A DNA stretch of 64,000 nt from Hydractinia symbiolongicarpus (GCF_029227915.1 NC_079877.1:8618001-8682000); one strand, 5' to 3'; counted from the first letter of the stretch, positions 20,836 to 33,008 are shown. Translations and numbers: made by a program. Notes: generated by a model from the letters alone, not told the origin.

Positions 20836-22137
20836 AAATTTGCGCAGAGCAATTTGCAGCAGCGTTCGTGTCATGTCGGGATGGCCGAGCGGTCTAAGGC
20901 GCCAGACTCAAGACAAAATGTTCTTCCACTCATCGCGTTGAGAATTCTGGTCCTCGAATGAGGGCGTGGGTTCGAATCCCACTTCCGACAACTTTTCCCT
21001 GCCACACAAAATTTTAGGCCTAAAATGCAAGTCCACCGAGCCGGATTTGAACCAGCGACCTAAGGATGCCTGAGTGGTATAAGTTCGTCTACAGTCCTCC
21101 GCTCTACCAACTGAGCTATCGGTGGATGTAGCATCGTACAGTTCTTGTGCAGGACTATGCAGGTCATGTCACGTTTGTAGTATGACGTGGTTTTTAAAAT
21201 GATGCGATAGCACGCACGTAGCAGAGGGTGGTTTCGATCCACCGACCTCTGGGTTATGGGCCCAGCACGCTTCCTCTGCGCCACTCTGCTGAAGGTAGGT
21301 AAGCTGAAATGTGTCTGATGTAAGGTGTAGTTTAGTATTGCGAACAGCACTCGAACTATGACCTTTTTACCATTTCCAGGGGGATTAGCTCACATGGTAG
21401 AGCGCTCGCTTTGCATGCGAGAGGTACCGGGATCGATGCCCGGATCCTCCAAGACGATGTTTTTAATTTATTTATTTTTATACTAATTTCAGTAGTTGCC
21501 AATGGTCATAAGAGGATTTATGATGCTCCTAAGATTACCTGGTATTAATAATAATAATAATAATACTAAACCGCGCTGCATATGTCTAGAGCATTTCTTG
21601 CTGTTTAATTTCGCATTGACAGTATACACAGTTTCAGCTTTTAACATGATCGACCGTGTGGCATTCGGGCATTGACGCCATCGCGAACATATTATTTAAC
21701 TATGAACTCGTCCTCGGTAGTATAGTGGTAAGTATCCCCGCCTGTCACGCGGGAGACCGGGGTTCGATTCCCCGCCGGGGAGGTTCTTTTTATCTTGTCA
21801 ATGTTTCGTTTCACGTCAGTAGCGTTCGCGGGACTGTCCGGGAATACAGATTTACGCCCGGTTAGCTCAGTCGGTAGAGCATCAGACTTTTAATCTGAGG
21901 GTCGCGGGTTCGTGTCCCTCATCGTGCGTAACAATTATTTGGTACGATGGTGAACTAACTTTCACCACAATGTCTTGTCGAAAGAGGATGAATAACGTAA
22001 CATTTGCGGAGTGGCAAAGGCGAAGCAAACTTGATGGGGAACTAGCTCAGATGGTAGAGCGCTCGCTTAGCATGCGAGAGGTACCGGGATCGATGCCCGG
22101 GTTCTCCAATGCCTTTTCCATAGGCGTAAAATAAATG
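20836..22137. repeat. Array unit 17
   Basis: Leu 20875-20990 +, Tyr 21032-21125 -, iMet 21219-21290 -, Ala(TGC) 21379-21451 +, Asp 21711-21782 +, Lys 21856-21928 +, Ala(AGC) 22036-22108 +. Changes: Leu intron G to T (r104), Lys A58T and G70T. Confidence 0.97.
21856..21928 (+). tRNA. tRNA-Lys(TTT), unit 17, likely impaired
   Basis: A58T removes the m1A58 and B-box base, and G70T breaks acceptor pair 3:70. Together with the consensus T-stem mismatch this is the most damaged Lys copy in the window and may be a pseudogene. Confidence 0.75.
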
Positions 22138-23439
22138 AAATTTGCGCAGAGCAATTTGCAGCAGCGTTCGTGTCATGTCGGGATGGCCGAGCGGTCTAAG
22201 GCGCCAGACTCAAGACAAAATGTTCTTCCACTCATCGCGTGGAGAATTCTGGTCCTCGAATGAGGGCGTGGGTTCGAATCCCACTTCCGACAACTTTTCC
22301 CTGCCACACAAAATTTTAGGCCTAAAATGCAAGTCCACCGAGCCGGATTTGAACCAGCGACCTAAGGATGCCTGAGTGGTATAAGTTCGTCTACAATCCT
22401 CCGCTCTACCAACTGAGCTATCGGTGGATGTAGCATCGTACAGTTCTTGTGCAGGACTATGCAGGTCATGTCACGTTTGTAGTATGACGTGGTTTTTAAA
22501 ATGATGCGATAGCTCGCACGTAGCAGAGGGTGGTTTCGATCCACCGACCTCTGGGTTATTGGCCCAGCACGCTTCCTCTGCGCCACTCTGCTGAAGGTAG
22601 GTAAGCTGAAATGTGTCTGATGTAAGGTGTAGTTTAGTATTGCGAACAGCACTCGAACTATGACCTTTTAACCATTTCCAGGGGGATTAGCTCACACGGT
22701 AGAGCGCTCGCTTTGCATGCGAGAGGTACCGGGATCGATGCCCGGATCCTCCAAGACGATGTTTTTAATTTATTTATTTTTATACTAACTTCAGTAGTTG
22801 CCAATGGTCATAAGAGGATTTATGATGCTCCTAAGATTACCTGGTATTAATAATAATAATAATAATACTAAACCGCGCTGCATATGTCTAGAGCATTTCT
22901 TGCTGTTTAATTTCGCATTGACAGTATACACAGTTTCAGCTTTTAACCTGATCGACCGTGTGGCATTCGGGCATTGACGCCATCGCGAACATATTATTTA
23001 GATATGAACTCGTCCTCGGTAGTATAGTGGTAAGTATCCCCGCCTGTCACGCGGGAGACCGGGGTTCGATTCCCCGCCGGGGAGGTTCTTTTTATCTTGT
23101 CAATGTTTCGTTTCACGTCAGTAGCGTTCGCGGGACTGTCCGGGAATACAGGTTTACGCCCGGTTAGCTCAGTCGGTAGAGCATCAGACTTTTAATCTGA
23201 GGGTCGCGGGTTCGAGTCCCTCATCGGGCGTAACAATTATTTGGTACGATGGTGAACTAACTTTCACCACAATGTCTTGTCGAAAGAGGATGAATAACGT
23301 AACATTTGCGGAGTGGCAAAGGCGAAGCAAACTTGATGGGGAACTAGCTCAGATGGTAGAGCGCTCGCTTAGCATGCGAGAGGTACCGGGATCGATGCCC
23401 GGGTTCTCCAATGCCTTTTCCATAGGCGTAAAATAAATG
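22138..23439. repeat. Array unit 18
   Basis: Leu 22177-22292 +, Tyr 22334-22427 -, iMet 22521-22592 -, Ala(TGC) 22681-22753 +, Asp 23013-23084 +, Lys 23158-23230 +, Ala(AGC) 23338-23410 +. Changes: Tyr C32T, iMet anticodon C34A, Ala(TGC) T17C, and at least four spacer changes. Confidence 0.97.
22521..22592 (-). tRNA. Initiator-type tRNA with anticodon AAT, unit 18
   Basis: The body is the initiator tRNA-Met, with A1:U72, the three G:C pairs and A54 all intact, but plus-strand base 22560 is T, so C34 becomes A and the anticodon reads AAT. If expressed and deaminated to IAU it would match isoleucine AUU and AUC codons on an initiator body. No other change is visible in this copy. Confidence 0.85.
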
Positions 23440-24741
23440 AAATTTGCGCAGAGCAATTTGCAGCAGCGTTCGTGTCATGTCGGGATGGCCGAGCGGTCTA
23501 AGGCGCCAGACTCAAGACAAAATGTTCTTCCACTCATCGCGTGGAGAATTCTGGTCCTCGAATGAGGGCGTGGGTTCGAATCCCACTTCCGACAACTTTT
23601 CCCTGCCACACAAAATTTTAGGCCTAAAATGCAAGTCCACCGAGCCGGATTTGAACCAGCGACCTAAGGATGCCTGAGTGGTATAAGTTCGTCTACAGTC
23701 CTCCGCTCTACCAATTGAGCTATCGGTGGATGTAGCATCGTACAGTTCTTGTGCAGGACTATGCAGGTCATGTCACGTTTGTAGTATGACGTGATTTTTA
23801 AAATGATGCGATAGCTCGCACGTAGCAGAGGGTGGTTTCGATCCACCGACCTCTGGGTTATGGGCCCAGCACGCTTCCTCTGCGCCACTCTGCTGAAGGT
23901 AGGTAAGCTGAAATGTTACTGATGTAAGGTGTAGTTTAGTATTGCGAACAGCACTCGAACTATGACCTTTTTACCATTTCCAGGGGGATTAGCTCACATG
24001 GTAGAGCGCTCGCTTTGCATGCGAGAGGTACCGGGATCGATGCCCGGATCCTCCAAGACGATGTTTTTAATTTATTTATTTTTATACTAATTTCAGTAGT
24101 TGCCAATGGTCATAAGAGGATTTATGATGCTCCTAAGATTACCTGGTATTAATAATAATAATAATAATACTAAACCGCGCTGCATATGTCTAGAGCATTT
24201 CTTGCTGTTTAATTTCGCATTGACAGTATACACAGTTTCAGCTTTTAACATGATCGACCGTGTGGCATTCGGGCATTGACGCCATCGCGAACATATTATT
24301 TAAATATGAACTCGTCCTCGGTAGTATAGTGGTAAGTATCCCCGCCTGTCACGCGGGAGACCGGGGTTCGATTCCCCGCCGGGGAGGTTCTTTTTATCTT
24401 GTCAATGTTTCGTTTCACGTCAGTAGCGTTCGCGGGACTGTCCGGGAATACAGATTTACGCCCGGTTAGCTCAGTCGGTAGAGCATCAGACTTTTAATCT
24501 GAGGGTCGCGGGTTCGAGTCCCTCATCGGGCGTAACAATTATTTGGTACGATGGTGAACTAACTTTCACCACAATGTCTTGTCGAAAGAGGATGAATAAC
24601 GTAACATTTGCGGAGTGGCAAAGGCGAAGCAAACTTGATGGGGAACTAGCTCAGATGGTAGAGCGCTCGCTTAGCATGCGAGAGGTACCGGGATCGATGC
24701 CCGGGTTCTCCAATGCCTTTTCCATAGGCGTAAAATAAATG
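23440..24741. repeat. Array unit 19
   Basis: Leu 23479-23594 +, Tyr 23636-23729 -, iMet 23823-23894 -, Ala(TGC) 23983-24055 +, Asp 24315-24386 +, Lys 24460-24532 +, Ala(AGC) 24640-24712 +. Change: Tyr G15A, affecting the Levitt pair and the A box. Confidence 0.97.
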
Positions 24742-26049
24742 AAATTTGCGCAGAGCAATTTGCAGCAGCGTTCGTGTCATGTCGGGATGGCCGAGCGGTC
24801 TAAGGCGCCAGACTCAAGACAAAATGTTCTTCCACTCATCGCGTGGAGAATTCTGGTCCTCGAATGAGGGCGTGGGTTCGTATCCCACTTCCGACAACTT
24901 TTCCCTGCCACACAAAATTTTAGGCCTAAAATGCAAGTCCACCGAGCCGGATTTGAACCAGCGACCTAAGGATGCCTGAGTGGTATAGGTTCGTCTACAG
25001 TCCTCCGCTCTACCAACTGAGCTATCGGTGGATGTAGCATCGTACAGTTCTTGTGCAGGACTATGCAGGTCATGTCACGTTTGTAGTATGACGTGGTTTT
25101 TAAAATGATGCGATAGCTCGCACGTAGCAGAGGGTGGTTTCGATCCACCGACCTCTGGGTTATGGGCCCAGCACGCTTCCTCTGCGCCACTCTGCTGAAG
25201 GTAGCTAAGCTGAAATGTGTCTGATGTAAGGTGTAGTTTAGTATTGCGAACAGCACTCGAACTATGACCTTTTTACCATTTCCAGGGGGATTAGCTCACA
25301 TGGTAGAGCGCTCGCTTTGCATGCGAGAGGTACCGGGATCGATGCCCGGATCCTCCAAGACGATGTTTTTAATGTATTTATTTTTATACTAATTTCAGTA
25401 GTTGCCAATGGTCATAAGAGGATTTATGATGCTCCTAAGATTACCTGGTATTAATAATAATAATAATAATAATAATACTAAACCGCGCTGCATATGTCTA
25501 GAGCATTTCTTGCTGTTTAATTTCGCATTGACAGTATACACAGTTTCAGCTTTTAACATGATCGACCGTGTGGCATTCGGGCATTGACGCCATCGCAAAC
25601 ATATTATTTAAATATGAACTCGTCCTCGGTAGTATAGTGGTAAGTATCCCCGCCTGTCACGCGGGAGACCGGGGTTCGATTCCCCGCCGGGGAGGTTCTT
25701 TTTATCTTGTCAATGTTTCGTTCCACGTCAGTAGCGTTCGCGGGACTGTCCGGGAATACAGATTTACGCCCGGTTAGCTCAGTCGGTAGAGCATCAGACT
25801 TTTAATCTGAGGGTCGCGGGTTCGAGTCCCTCATCGGGCGTAACAATTATTTGGTACGATGGTGAACTAACTTTCACCACAATGTCTTGTCGAAAGAGGA
25901 TGAATAACGTAACATTTGCGGAGTGGCAAAGGCGAAGCAAACTTGATGGGGAACTAGCTCAGATGGTAGAGCGCTCGCTTAGCATGCGAGAGGTACCGGG
26001 ATCGATGCCCGGGTTCTCCAATGCCTTTTCCATAGGCGTAAAATAAATG
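24742..26049. repeat. Array unit 20 (1,308 bp)
   Basis: Leu 24781-24896 +, Tyr 24938-25031 -, iMet 25125-25196 -, Ala(TGC) 25285-25357 +, Asp 25623-25694 +, Lys 25768-25840 +, Ala(AGC) 25948-26020 +. (TAA)8. Changes: Leu A58T, Tyr intron A to G (r247), and a T to G at r633 shared with units 21, 22, 24 and 26. Confidence 0.97.
24781..24896 (+). tRNA. tRNA-Leu(CAA), unit 20, A58T
   Basis: Loss of the near-invariant A58 in the T loop and B box. Confidence 0.85.
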
Positions 26050-27351
26050 AAATTTGCGCAGAGCAATTTGCAGCAGCGTTCGCGTCATGTCGGGATGGCC
26101 GAGCGGTCTAAGGCGCCAGACTCAAGACAAAATGTTCTTCCACTCATCGCGTGGAGAATTCTGGTCCTCGAATGAGGGCGTGGGTTCGAATCCCACTTCC
26201 GACAACTTTTCCCTGCCACACAAAATTTTAGGCCTAAAATGCAAGTCCACCGAGCCGGATTTGAACCAGCGACCTAAGGATGCCTGAGTGGTATAAGTTC
26301 GTCTACAGTCCTCCGCTCTACCAACTGAGCTATCGGTGGTTGTAGCATCGTACAGTTCTTGTGCAGGACTATGCAGGTCATGTCATGTTTGTAGTATGAC
26401 GTGGTTTTTAAAATGATGCGATAGCTCGCACGTAGCAGAGGGTGGTTTCGATCCACCGACCTCTGGGTTATGGGTCCAGCACGCTTCCTCTGCGCCACTC
26501 TGCTGAAGGTAGGTAAGCTGAAATGTGTCTGATGTAAGGTGTAGTTTAGTATTGCGAACAGCACTCGAACTATGACCTTTTTACCATTTCCAGGGGGATT
26601 AGCTCACATGGTAGAGCGCTCGCTTTGCATGCGAGAGGTACCGGGATCGATGCCCGGATCCTCCAAGACGATGTTTTTAATGTATTTATTTTTATACTAA
26701 TTTCAGTAGTTGCCAATGGTCATAAGAGGATTTATGATGCTCCTAAGATTACCTGGTATTAATAATAATAATAATAATACTAAACCGCGCTGCATATGTC
26801 TAGAGCATTTCTTGCTGTTTAATTTCGCATTGACAGTATACACAGTTTCAGCTTTTAACATGATCGACCGTGTGGCATTCGGGCATTGACGCCATCGCGA
26901 ACATATTATTTAAATATGAACTCGTCCTCGGTAGTATAGTGGTAAGTATCCCCGCCTGTCACGCGGGAGACCGGGGTTCGATTCCCCGCCGGGGAGGTTC
27001 TTTTTATCTTGTCAATGTTTCGTTTCACGTCAGTAGCGTTCGCGGGACTGTCCGGGAATACAGATTTACGCCCGGTTAGCTCAGTCGGTAGAGCATCAGA
27101 CTTTTAATCTGAGGGTCGCGGGTTCGAGTCCCTCATCGGGCGTAACAATTATTTGGTACGATGGTGAACTAACTTTCACCACAATGTCTTGTCGAAAGAG
27201 GATGAATAACGTAACATTTGCGGAGTGGCAAAGGCGAAGCAAACTTGATGGGGAACTAGCTCAGATGGTAGAGCGCTCGCTTAGCATGCGAGAGGTACCG
27301 GGATCGATGCCCGGGTTCTCCAATGCCTTTTCCATAGGCGTAAAATAAATG
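26050..27351. repeat. Array unit 21
   Basis: Leu 26089-26204 +, Tyr 26246-26339 -, iMet 26433-26504 -, Ala(TGC) 26593-26665 +, Asp 26925-26996 +, Lys 27070-27142 +, Ala(AGC) 27250-27322 +. Changes: iMet G31A; 5' flank of Leu T to C at r34, which units 22-25 also have together with a further C to T at r32. Confidence 0.97.
26433..26504 (-). tRNA. Initiator tRNA-Met, unit 21, G31A
   Basis: Breaks G31:C39, one of the three G:C pairs that mark initiator tRNAs and support start-site decoding. Confidence 0.85.
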
Positions 27352-27390
27352 AAATTTGCGCAGAGCAATTTGCAGCAGCGTTTGCGTCAT

Positions 27391-27506
27391 GTCGGGATGG
27401 CCGAGCGGTCTAAGGCGCCAGACTCAAGACAAAATGTTCTTCCACTCATCGCGTGGAGAATTCTGGTCCTCGAATGAGGGCGTGGGTCCGAATCCCACTT
27501 CCGACA
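27391..27506 (+). tRNA. tRNA-Leu(CAA), unit 22, T55C
   Basis: The pseudouridine-55 site, also a fixed base of the B box, is C. The same change is in unit 24. Confidence 0.85.
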
Positions 27507-27547
27507 ACTTTTCCCTGCCACACAAAATTTTAGGCCTAAAATGCAAG

Positions 27548-27641
27548 TCCACCGAGCCGGATTTGAACCAGCGACCTAAGGATGCCTGAGTGGTATAAGT
27601 TCGTCTACAGTCCTCCGCTCTACCAACTGAGCTATCGGTGC
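27548..27641 (-). tRNA. tRNA-Tyr(GTA), unit 22, C1G
   Basis: C1:G72, the eukaryotic tyrosine identity pair, becomes G against G. The same change is in units 24 and 46. Confidence 0.85.
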
Positions 27642-28551
27642 ATGTAGCATCGTACAGTTCTTGTGCAGGACTATGCAGGTCATGTCACGTTTGTAGTATA
27701 ACGTGGTTTTTAAAATGATGCGATAGCTCGCACGTAGCAGAGGATGGTTTCGATCCACCGACCTCTGGGTTATGGGCCCAGCACGCTTCCTCTGCGCCAC
27801 TCTGCTGAAGGTAGGTAAGCTGAAATGTGTCTGATGTAAGGTGTAGTTTAGTATTGCGAACAGCACTCGAACTATGACCTTTTTACCATTTCCAGGGGGA
27901 TTAGCTCACATGGTAGAGCGCTCGCTTTGCATGCGAGAGGTACCGGGATCGATGCCCGGATCCTCCAAGACGATGTTTTTAATGTATTTATTTTTATACT
28001 AATTTCAGTAGTTGCCAATGGTCATAAGAGGATTTATGATGCTCCTAAGATTACCTGGTATTAATAATAATAATAATAATACTAAACCGCGCTGCATATG
28101 TCTAGAGCATTTCTTGCTGTTTAATTTCGCATTGACAGTATACACAGTTTTAGCTTTTAACATGATCGACCGTGTGGCATTCGGGCATTGACGCCATCGC
28201 GAACATATTATTTAAATATGAACTCGTCCTTGGTAGTATAGTGGTAAGTATCCCCGCCTGTCACGCGGGAGACCGGGGTTCGATTCCCCGCCGGGGAGGT
28301 TCTTTTTATCTTGTCAATGTTTCGTTTCACGTCAGTAGCGTTCGCGGGACTGTCCGGGAATACAGATTTACGCCCGGTTAGCTCAGTCGGTAGAGCATCA
28401 GACTTTTAATCTGAGGGTCGCGGGTTCGAGTCCCTCATCGGGCGTAACAATTATTTGGTACGATGGTGAACTAACTTTCACCACAATGTCTTGTCGAAAG
28501 AGGATGAATAACGTAACATTTGCGGAGTGGCAAAGGCGAAGCAAACTTGAT

Positions 28552-28624
28552 GGGGAACTAGCTCAGATGGTAGAGCGCTCGCTTAGCATGCGAGAGGTAC
28601 CGGGATCGATGCCCGGGTTCTACA
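28552..28624 (+). tRNA. tRNA-Ala(AGC), unit 22, C71A
   Basis: Acceptor pair 2:71 is broken (G against A) beside G3:U70. The same change is in unit 24. Confidence 0.85.
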
Positions 28625-28653
28625 ATGCCTTTTCCATAGGCGTAAAATAAATG

Positions 28654-29952
28654 AAATTTGCGCAGAGCAATTTGCAGCAGCGTTTGCGTCATGTCGGGAT
28701 GGCCGAGCGGTCTAAGGCGCCAGACTCAAGACAAAATGTTCTTCCACTCATCGCGTGGAGAATTCTGGTCCTCGAATGAGGGCGTGGGTTCGAATCCCAC
28801 TTCCGACAACTTTTCCCTGCCACACAAAATTTTAGGCCTAAAATGCAAGTCCACCGAGCCGGATTTGAACCAGCGACCTAAGGATGCCTGAGTGGTATAA
28901 GTTCGTCTACAGTCCTCCGCTCTACCAACTGAGCTATCGGTGGATGTAGCATCGTACAGTTCTTGTGCAGGACTATGCAGGTCATGTCACGTTTGTAGTA
29001 TGACGTGGTTTTTAAAATGATGCGATAGCTCGCACGTAGCAGAGGATGGTTTCGATCCACCGACCTCTGGGTTATGGGCCCAGCACGCTTCCTCTGCGCC
29101 ACTCTGCTGAAGGTAGGTAAGCTGAAATGTGTCTGATGTAAGGTGTAGTTTAGTATTGCGAACAGCACTCGAACTATGACCTTTTTACCATTTCCAGGGG
29201 GATTAGCTCACATGGTAGAGCGCTCGCTTTGCATGCGAGAAGTACCGGGATCGATGCCCGGATCCTCCAAGACGATGTTTTTAATTTATTTATTTTTATA
29301 CCAATTTCAGTAGTTGCCAATGGTCATAAGAGGATTTATGATGCTCCTAAGATTACCTGGTATTAATAATAATAATAATACTAAACCGCGCTGCATATGT
29401 CTAGAGCATTTCTTGCTGTTTAATTTCGCATTGACAGTATACACAGTTTCAGCTTTTAACATGATCGACCGTGTGGCATTCGGGCATTGACGCCATCGCG
29501 AACATATTATTTAAATATGAACTCGTCCTCGGTAGTATAGTGGTAAGTATCCCCGCCTGTCACGCGGGAGACCGGGGTTCGATTCCCCGCCGGGGAGGTT
29601 CTTTTTATCTTGTCAATGTTTCGTTTCACGTCAGTAGCGTTCGCGGGACTGTCCGGGAATACAGATTTACGCCCGGTTAGCTCAGTCGGTAGAGCATCAG
29701 ACTTTTAATCTGAGGGTCGCGGGTTCGAGTCCCTCATCGGGCGTAACAATTATTTGGTACGATGGTGAACTAACTTTCACCACAATGTCTTGTCGAAAGA
29801 GGATGAATAACGTAACATTTGCGGAGTGGCAAAGGCGAAGCAAACTTGATGGGGAACTAGCTCAGATGGTAGAGCGCTCGCTTAGCATGCGAGAGGTACC
29901 GGGATCGATGCCCGGGTTCTCCAATGCCTTTTCCATAGGCGTAAAATAAATG
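28654..29952. repeat. Array unit 23 (1,299 bp)
   Basis: Leu 28693-28808 +, Tyr 28850-28943 -, iMet 29037-29108 -, Ala(TGC) 29197-29269 +, Asp 29526-29597 +, Lys 29671-29743 +, Ala(AGC) 29851-29923 +. Shares (TAA)5, iMet C64T and a T to C at r648 with unit 25. Private change: Ala(TGC) G45A. Confidence 0.97.
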
Positions 29953-29991
29953 AAATTTGCGCAGAGCAATTTGCAGCAGCGTTTGCGTCAT

Positions 29992-30107
29992 GTCGGGATG
30001 GCCGAGCGGTCTAAGGCGCCAGACTCAAGACAAAATGTTCTTCCACTCATCGCGTGGAGAATTCTGGTCCTCGAATGAGGGCGTGGGTCCGAATCCCACT
30101 TCCGACA
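29992..30107 (+). tRNA. tRNA-Leu(CAA), unit 24, T55C
   Basis: Duplicate of the unit 22 variant. Confidence 0.85.
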
Positions 30108-30148
30108 ACTTTTCCCTGCCACACAAAATTTGAGGCCTAAAATGCAAG

Positions 30149-30242
30149 TCCACCGAGCCGGATTTGAACCAGCGACCTAAGGATGCCTGAGTGGTATAAG
30201 TTCGTCTACAGTCCTCCGCTCTACCAACTGAGCTATCGGTGC
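30149..30242 (-). tRNA. tRNA-Tyr(GTA), unit 24, C1G
   Basis: Duplicate of the unit 22 variant. Confidence 0.85.
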
Positions 30243-31152
30243 ATGTAGCATCGTACAGTTCTTGTGCAGGACTATGCAGGTCATGTCACGTTTGTAGTAT
30301 AACGTGGTTTTTAAAATGATGCGATAGCTCGCACGTAGCAGAGGATGGTTTCGATCCACCGACCTCTGGGTTATGGGCCCAGCACGCTTCCTCTGCGCCA
30401 CTCTGCTGAAGGTAGGTAAGCTGAAATGTGTCTGATGTAAGGTGTAGTTTAGTATTGCGAACAGCACTCGAACTATGACCTTTTTACCATTTCCAGGGGG
30501 ATTAGCTCACATGGTAGAGCGCTCGCTTTGCATGCGAGAGGTACCGGGATCGATGCCCGGATCCTCCAAGACGATGTTTTTAATGTATTTATTTTTATAC
30601 TAATTTCAGTAGTTGCCAATGGTCATAAGAGGATTTATGATGCTCCTAAGATTACCTGGTATTAATAATAATAATAATAATACTAAACCGCGCTGCATAT
30701 GTCTAGAGCATTTCTTGATGTTTAATTTCGCATTGACAGTATACACAGTTTTAGCTTTTAACATGATCGACCGTGTGGCATTCGGGCATTGACGCCATCG
30801 CGAACATATTATTTAAATATGAACTCGTCCTTGGTAGTATAGTGGTAAGTATCCCCGCCTGTCACGCGGGAGACCGGGGTTCGATTCCCCGCCGGGGAGG
30901 TTCTTTTTATCTTGTCAATGTTTCGTTTCACGTCAGTAGCGTTCGCGGGACTGTCCGGGAATACAGATTTACGCCCGGTTAGCTCAGTCGGTAGAGCATC
31001 AGACTTTTAATCTGAGGGTCGCGGGTTCGAGTCCCTCATCGGGCGTAACAATTATTTGGTACGATGGTGAACTAACTTTCACCACAATGTCTTGTCGAAA
31101 GAGGATGAATAACGTAACATTTGCGGAGTGGCAAAGGCGAAGCAAACTTGAT

Positions 31153-31225
31153 GGGGAACTAGCTCAGATGGTAGAGCGCTCGCTTAGCATGCGAGAGGTA
31201 CCGGGATCGATGCCCGGGTTCTACA
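31153..31225 (+). tRNA. tRNA-Ala(AGC), unit 24, C71A
   Basis: Duplicate of the unit 22 variant. Confidence 0.85.
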
Positions 31226-31254
31226 ATGCCTTTTCCATAGGCGTAAAATAAATG

Positions 31255-32553
31255 AAATTTGCGCAGAGCAATTTGCAGCAGCGTTTGCGTCATGTCGGGA
31301 TGGCCGAGCGGTCTAAGGCGCCAGACTCAAGACAAAATGTTCTTCCACTCATCGCGTGGAGAATTCTGGTCCTCGAATGAGGGCGTGGGTTCGAATCCCA
31401 CTTCCGACAACTTTTCCCTGCCACACAAAATTTTAGGCCTAAAATGCAAGTCCACCGAGCCGGATTTGAACCAGCGACCTAAGGATGCCTGAGTGGTATA
31501 AGTTCGTCTACAGTCCTCCGCTCTACCAACTGAGCTATCGGTGGATGTAGCATCGTACAGTTCTTGTGCAGGACTATGCAGGTCATGTCACGTTTGTAGT
31601 ATGACGTGGTTTTTAAAATAATGCGATAGCTCGCACGTAGCAGAGGATGGTTTCGATCCACCGACCTCTGGGTTATGGGCCCAGCACGCTTCCTCTGCGC
31701 CACTCTGCTGAAGGTAGGTAAGCTGAAATGTGTCTGATGTAAGGTGTAGTTTAGTATTGCGAACAGCACTCGAACTATGACCTTTTTACCATTTCCAGGG
31801 GGATTAGCTCACATGGTAGAGCGCTCGCTTTGCATGCGAGAGGTACCGGGATCGATGCCCGGATCCTCCAAGACGATGTTTTTAATTTATTTATTTTTAT
31901 ACCAATTTCAGTAGTTGCCAATGGTCATAAGAGGATTTATGATGCTCCTAAGATTACCTGGTATTAATAATAATAATAATACTAAACCGCGCTGCATATG
32001 TCTAGAGCATTTCTTGCTGTTTAATTTCGCATTGACAGTATACACAGTTTCAGCTTTTAACATGATCGACCGTGTGGCATTCGGGCATTGACGCCATCGC
32101 GAACATATTATTTAAATATGAACTCGTCCTCGGTAGTATAGTGGTAAGTATCCCCGCCTGTCACGCGGGAGACCGGGGTTCGATTCCCCGCCGGGGAGGT
32201 TCTTTTTATCTTGTCAATGTTTCGTTTCACGTCAGTAGCGTTCGCGGGACTGTCCGGGAATACAGATTTACGCCCGGTTAGCTCAGTCGGTAGAGCATCA
32301 GACTTTTAATCTGAGGGTCGCGGGTTCGAGTCCCTCATCGGGCGTAACAATTATTTGGTACGATGGTGAACTAACTTTCACCACAATGTCTTGTCGAAAG
32401 AGGATGAATAACGTAACATTTGCGGAGTGGCAAAGGCGAAGCAAACTTGATGGGGAACTAGCTCAGATGGTAGAGCGCTCGCTTAGCATGCGAGAGGTAC
32501 CGGGATCGATGCCCGGGTTCTCCAATGCCTTTTCCATAGGCGTAAAATAAATG
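31255..32553. repeat. Array unit 25 (1,299 bp)
   Basis: Leu 31294-31409 +, Tyr 31451-31544 -, iMet 31638-31709 -, Ala(TGC) 31798-31870 +, Asp 32127-32198 +, Lys 32272-32344 +, Ala(AGC) 32452-32524 +. Near copy of unit 23: (TAA)5, iMet C64T, r648 C. Private spacer change G to A just past the iMet terminator. Confidence 0.97.
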
Positions 32554-32936
32554 AAATTTGCGCAGAGCAATTTGCAGCAGCGTTCGTGTCATGTCGGGAT
32601 GGCCGAGCGGTCTAAGGCGCCAGACTCAAGACAAAATGTTCTTCCACTCATCGCGTGGAGAATTCTGGTCCTCGAATAAGGGCGTGGGTTCGAATCCCAC
32701 TTCCGACAACTTTTCCCTGCCACACAAAATTTTAGGCCTAAAATGCAAGTCCACCGAGCCGGATTTGAACCAGCGACCTAAGGATGCCTGAGTGGTATAA
32801 GTTCGTCTACAGTCCTCCGCTCTACCAACTGAGCTATCGGTGGATGTAGCATCGTACAGTTCTTGTCCAGGACTATGCAGGTCATGTCACGTTTGTAGTA
32901 TGACGTGGTTTTTAAAATGATGCGATAGCTCGCACG

Positions 32937-33008
32937 TAGCAGAGGGTGGTTTCGATCCACCGACCTCTGGGTTATGGGCCCAGCACGCTTCCTCTGCGCC
33001 ACTCTACC
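32937..33008 (-). tRNA. Initiator tRNA-Met, unit 26, 5' end replaced by deletion
   Basis: A 73-base deletion removes the first three bases (AGC) and the whole 5' flank. The new junction supplies GGT, so the stem can still form as G1:U72, G2:C71 and U3:G70, but the A1:U72 initiator hallmark is lost. Only 15 bases now separate it from divergent Ala(TGC) at 33024, so both genes lack room for a normal upstream TFIIIB site. Confidence 0.8.

Larger units (their letters stand above)
27352..28653. repeat. Array unit 22
   Basis: Leu 27391-27506 +, Tyr 27548-27641 -, iMet 27735-27806 -, Ala(TGC) 27895-27967 +, Asp 28227-28298 +, Lys 28372-28444 +, Ala(AGC) 28552-28624 +. Changes, all shared with unit 24: Leu T55C, Tyr C1G, iMet C64T, Asp C5T, Ala(AGC) C71A, plus several spacer changes. 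Confidence 0.97.
29953..31254. repeat. Array unit 24
   Basis: Leu 29992-30107 +, Tyr 30149-30242 -, iMet 30336-30407 -, Ala(TGC) 30496-30568 +, Asp 30828-30899 +, Lys 30973-31045 +, Ala(AGC) 31153-31225 +. Carries every tRNA change of unit 22. Private spacer changes: r178 T to G in the Leu/Tyr terminator palindrome, and C to A near r766. Confidence 0.97.
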
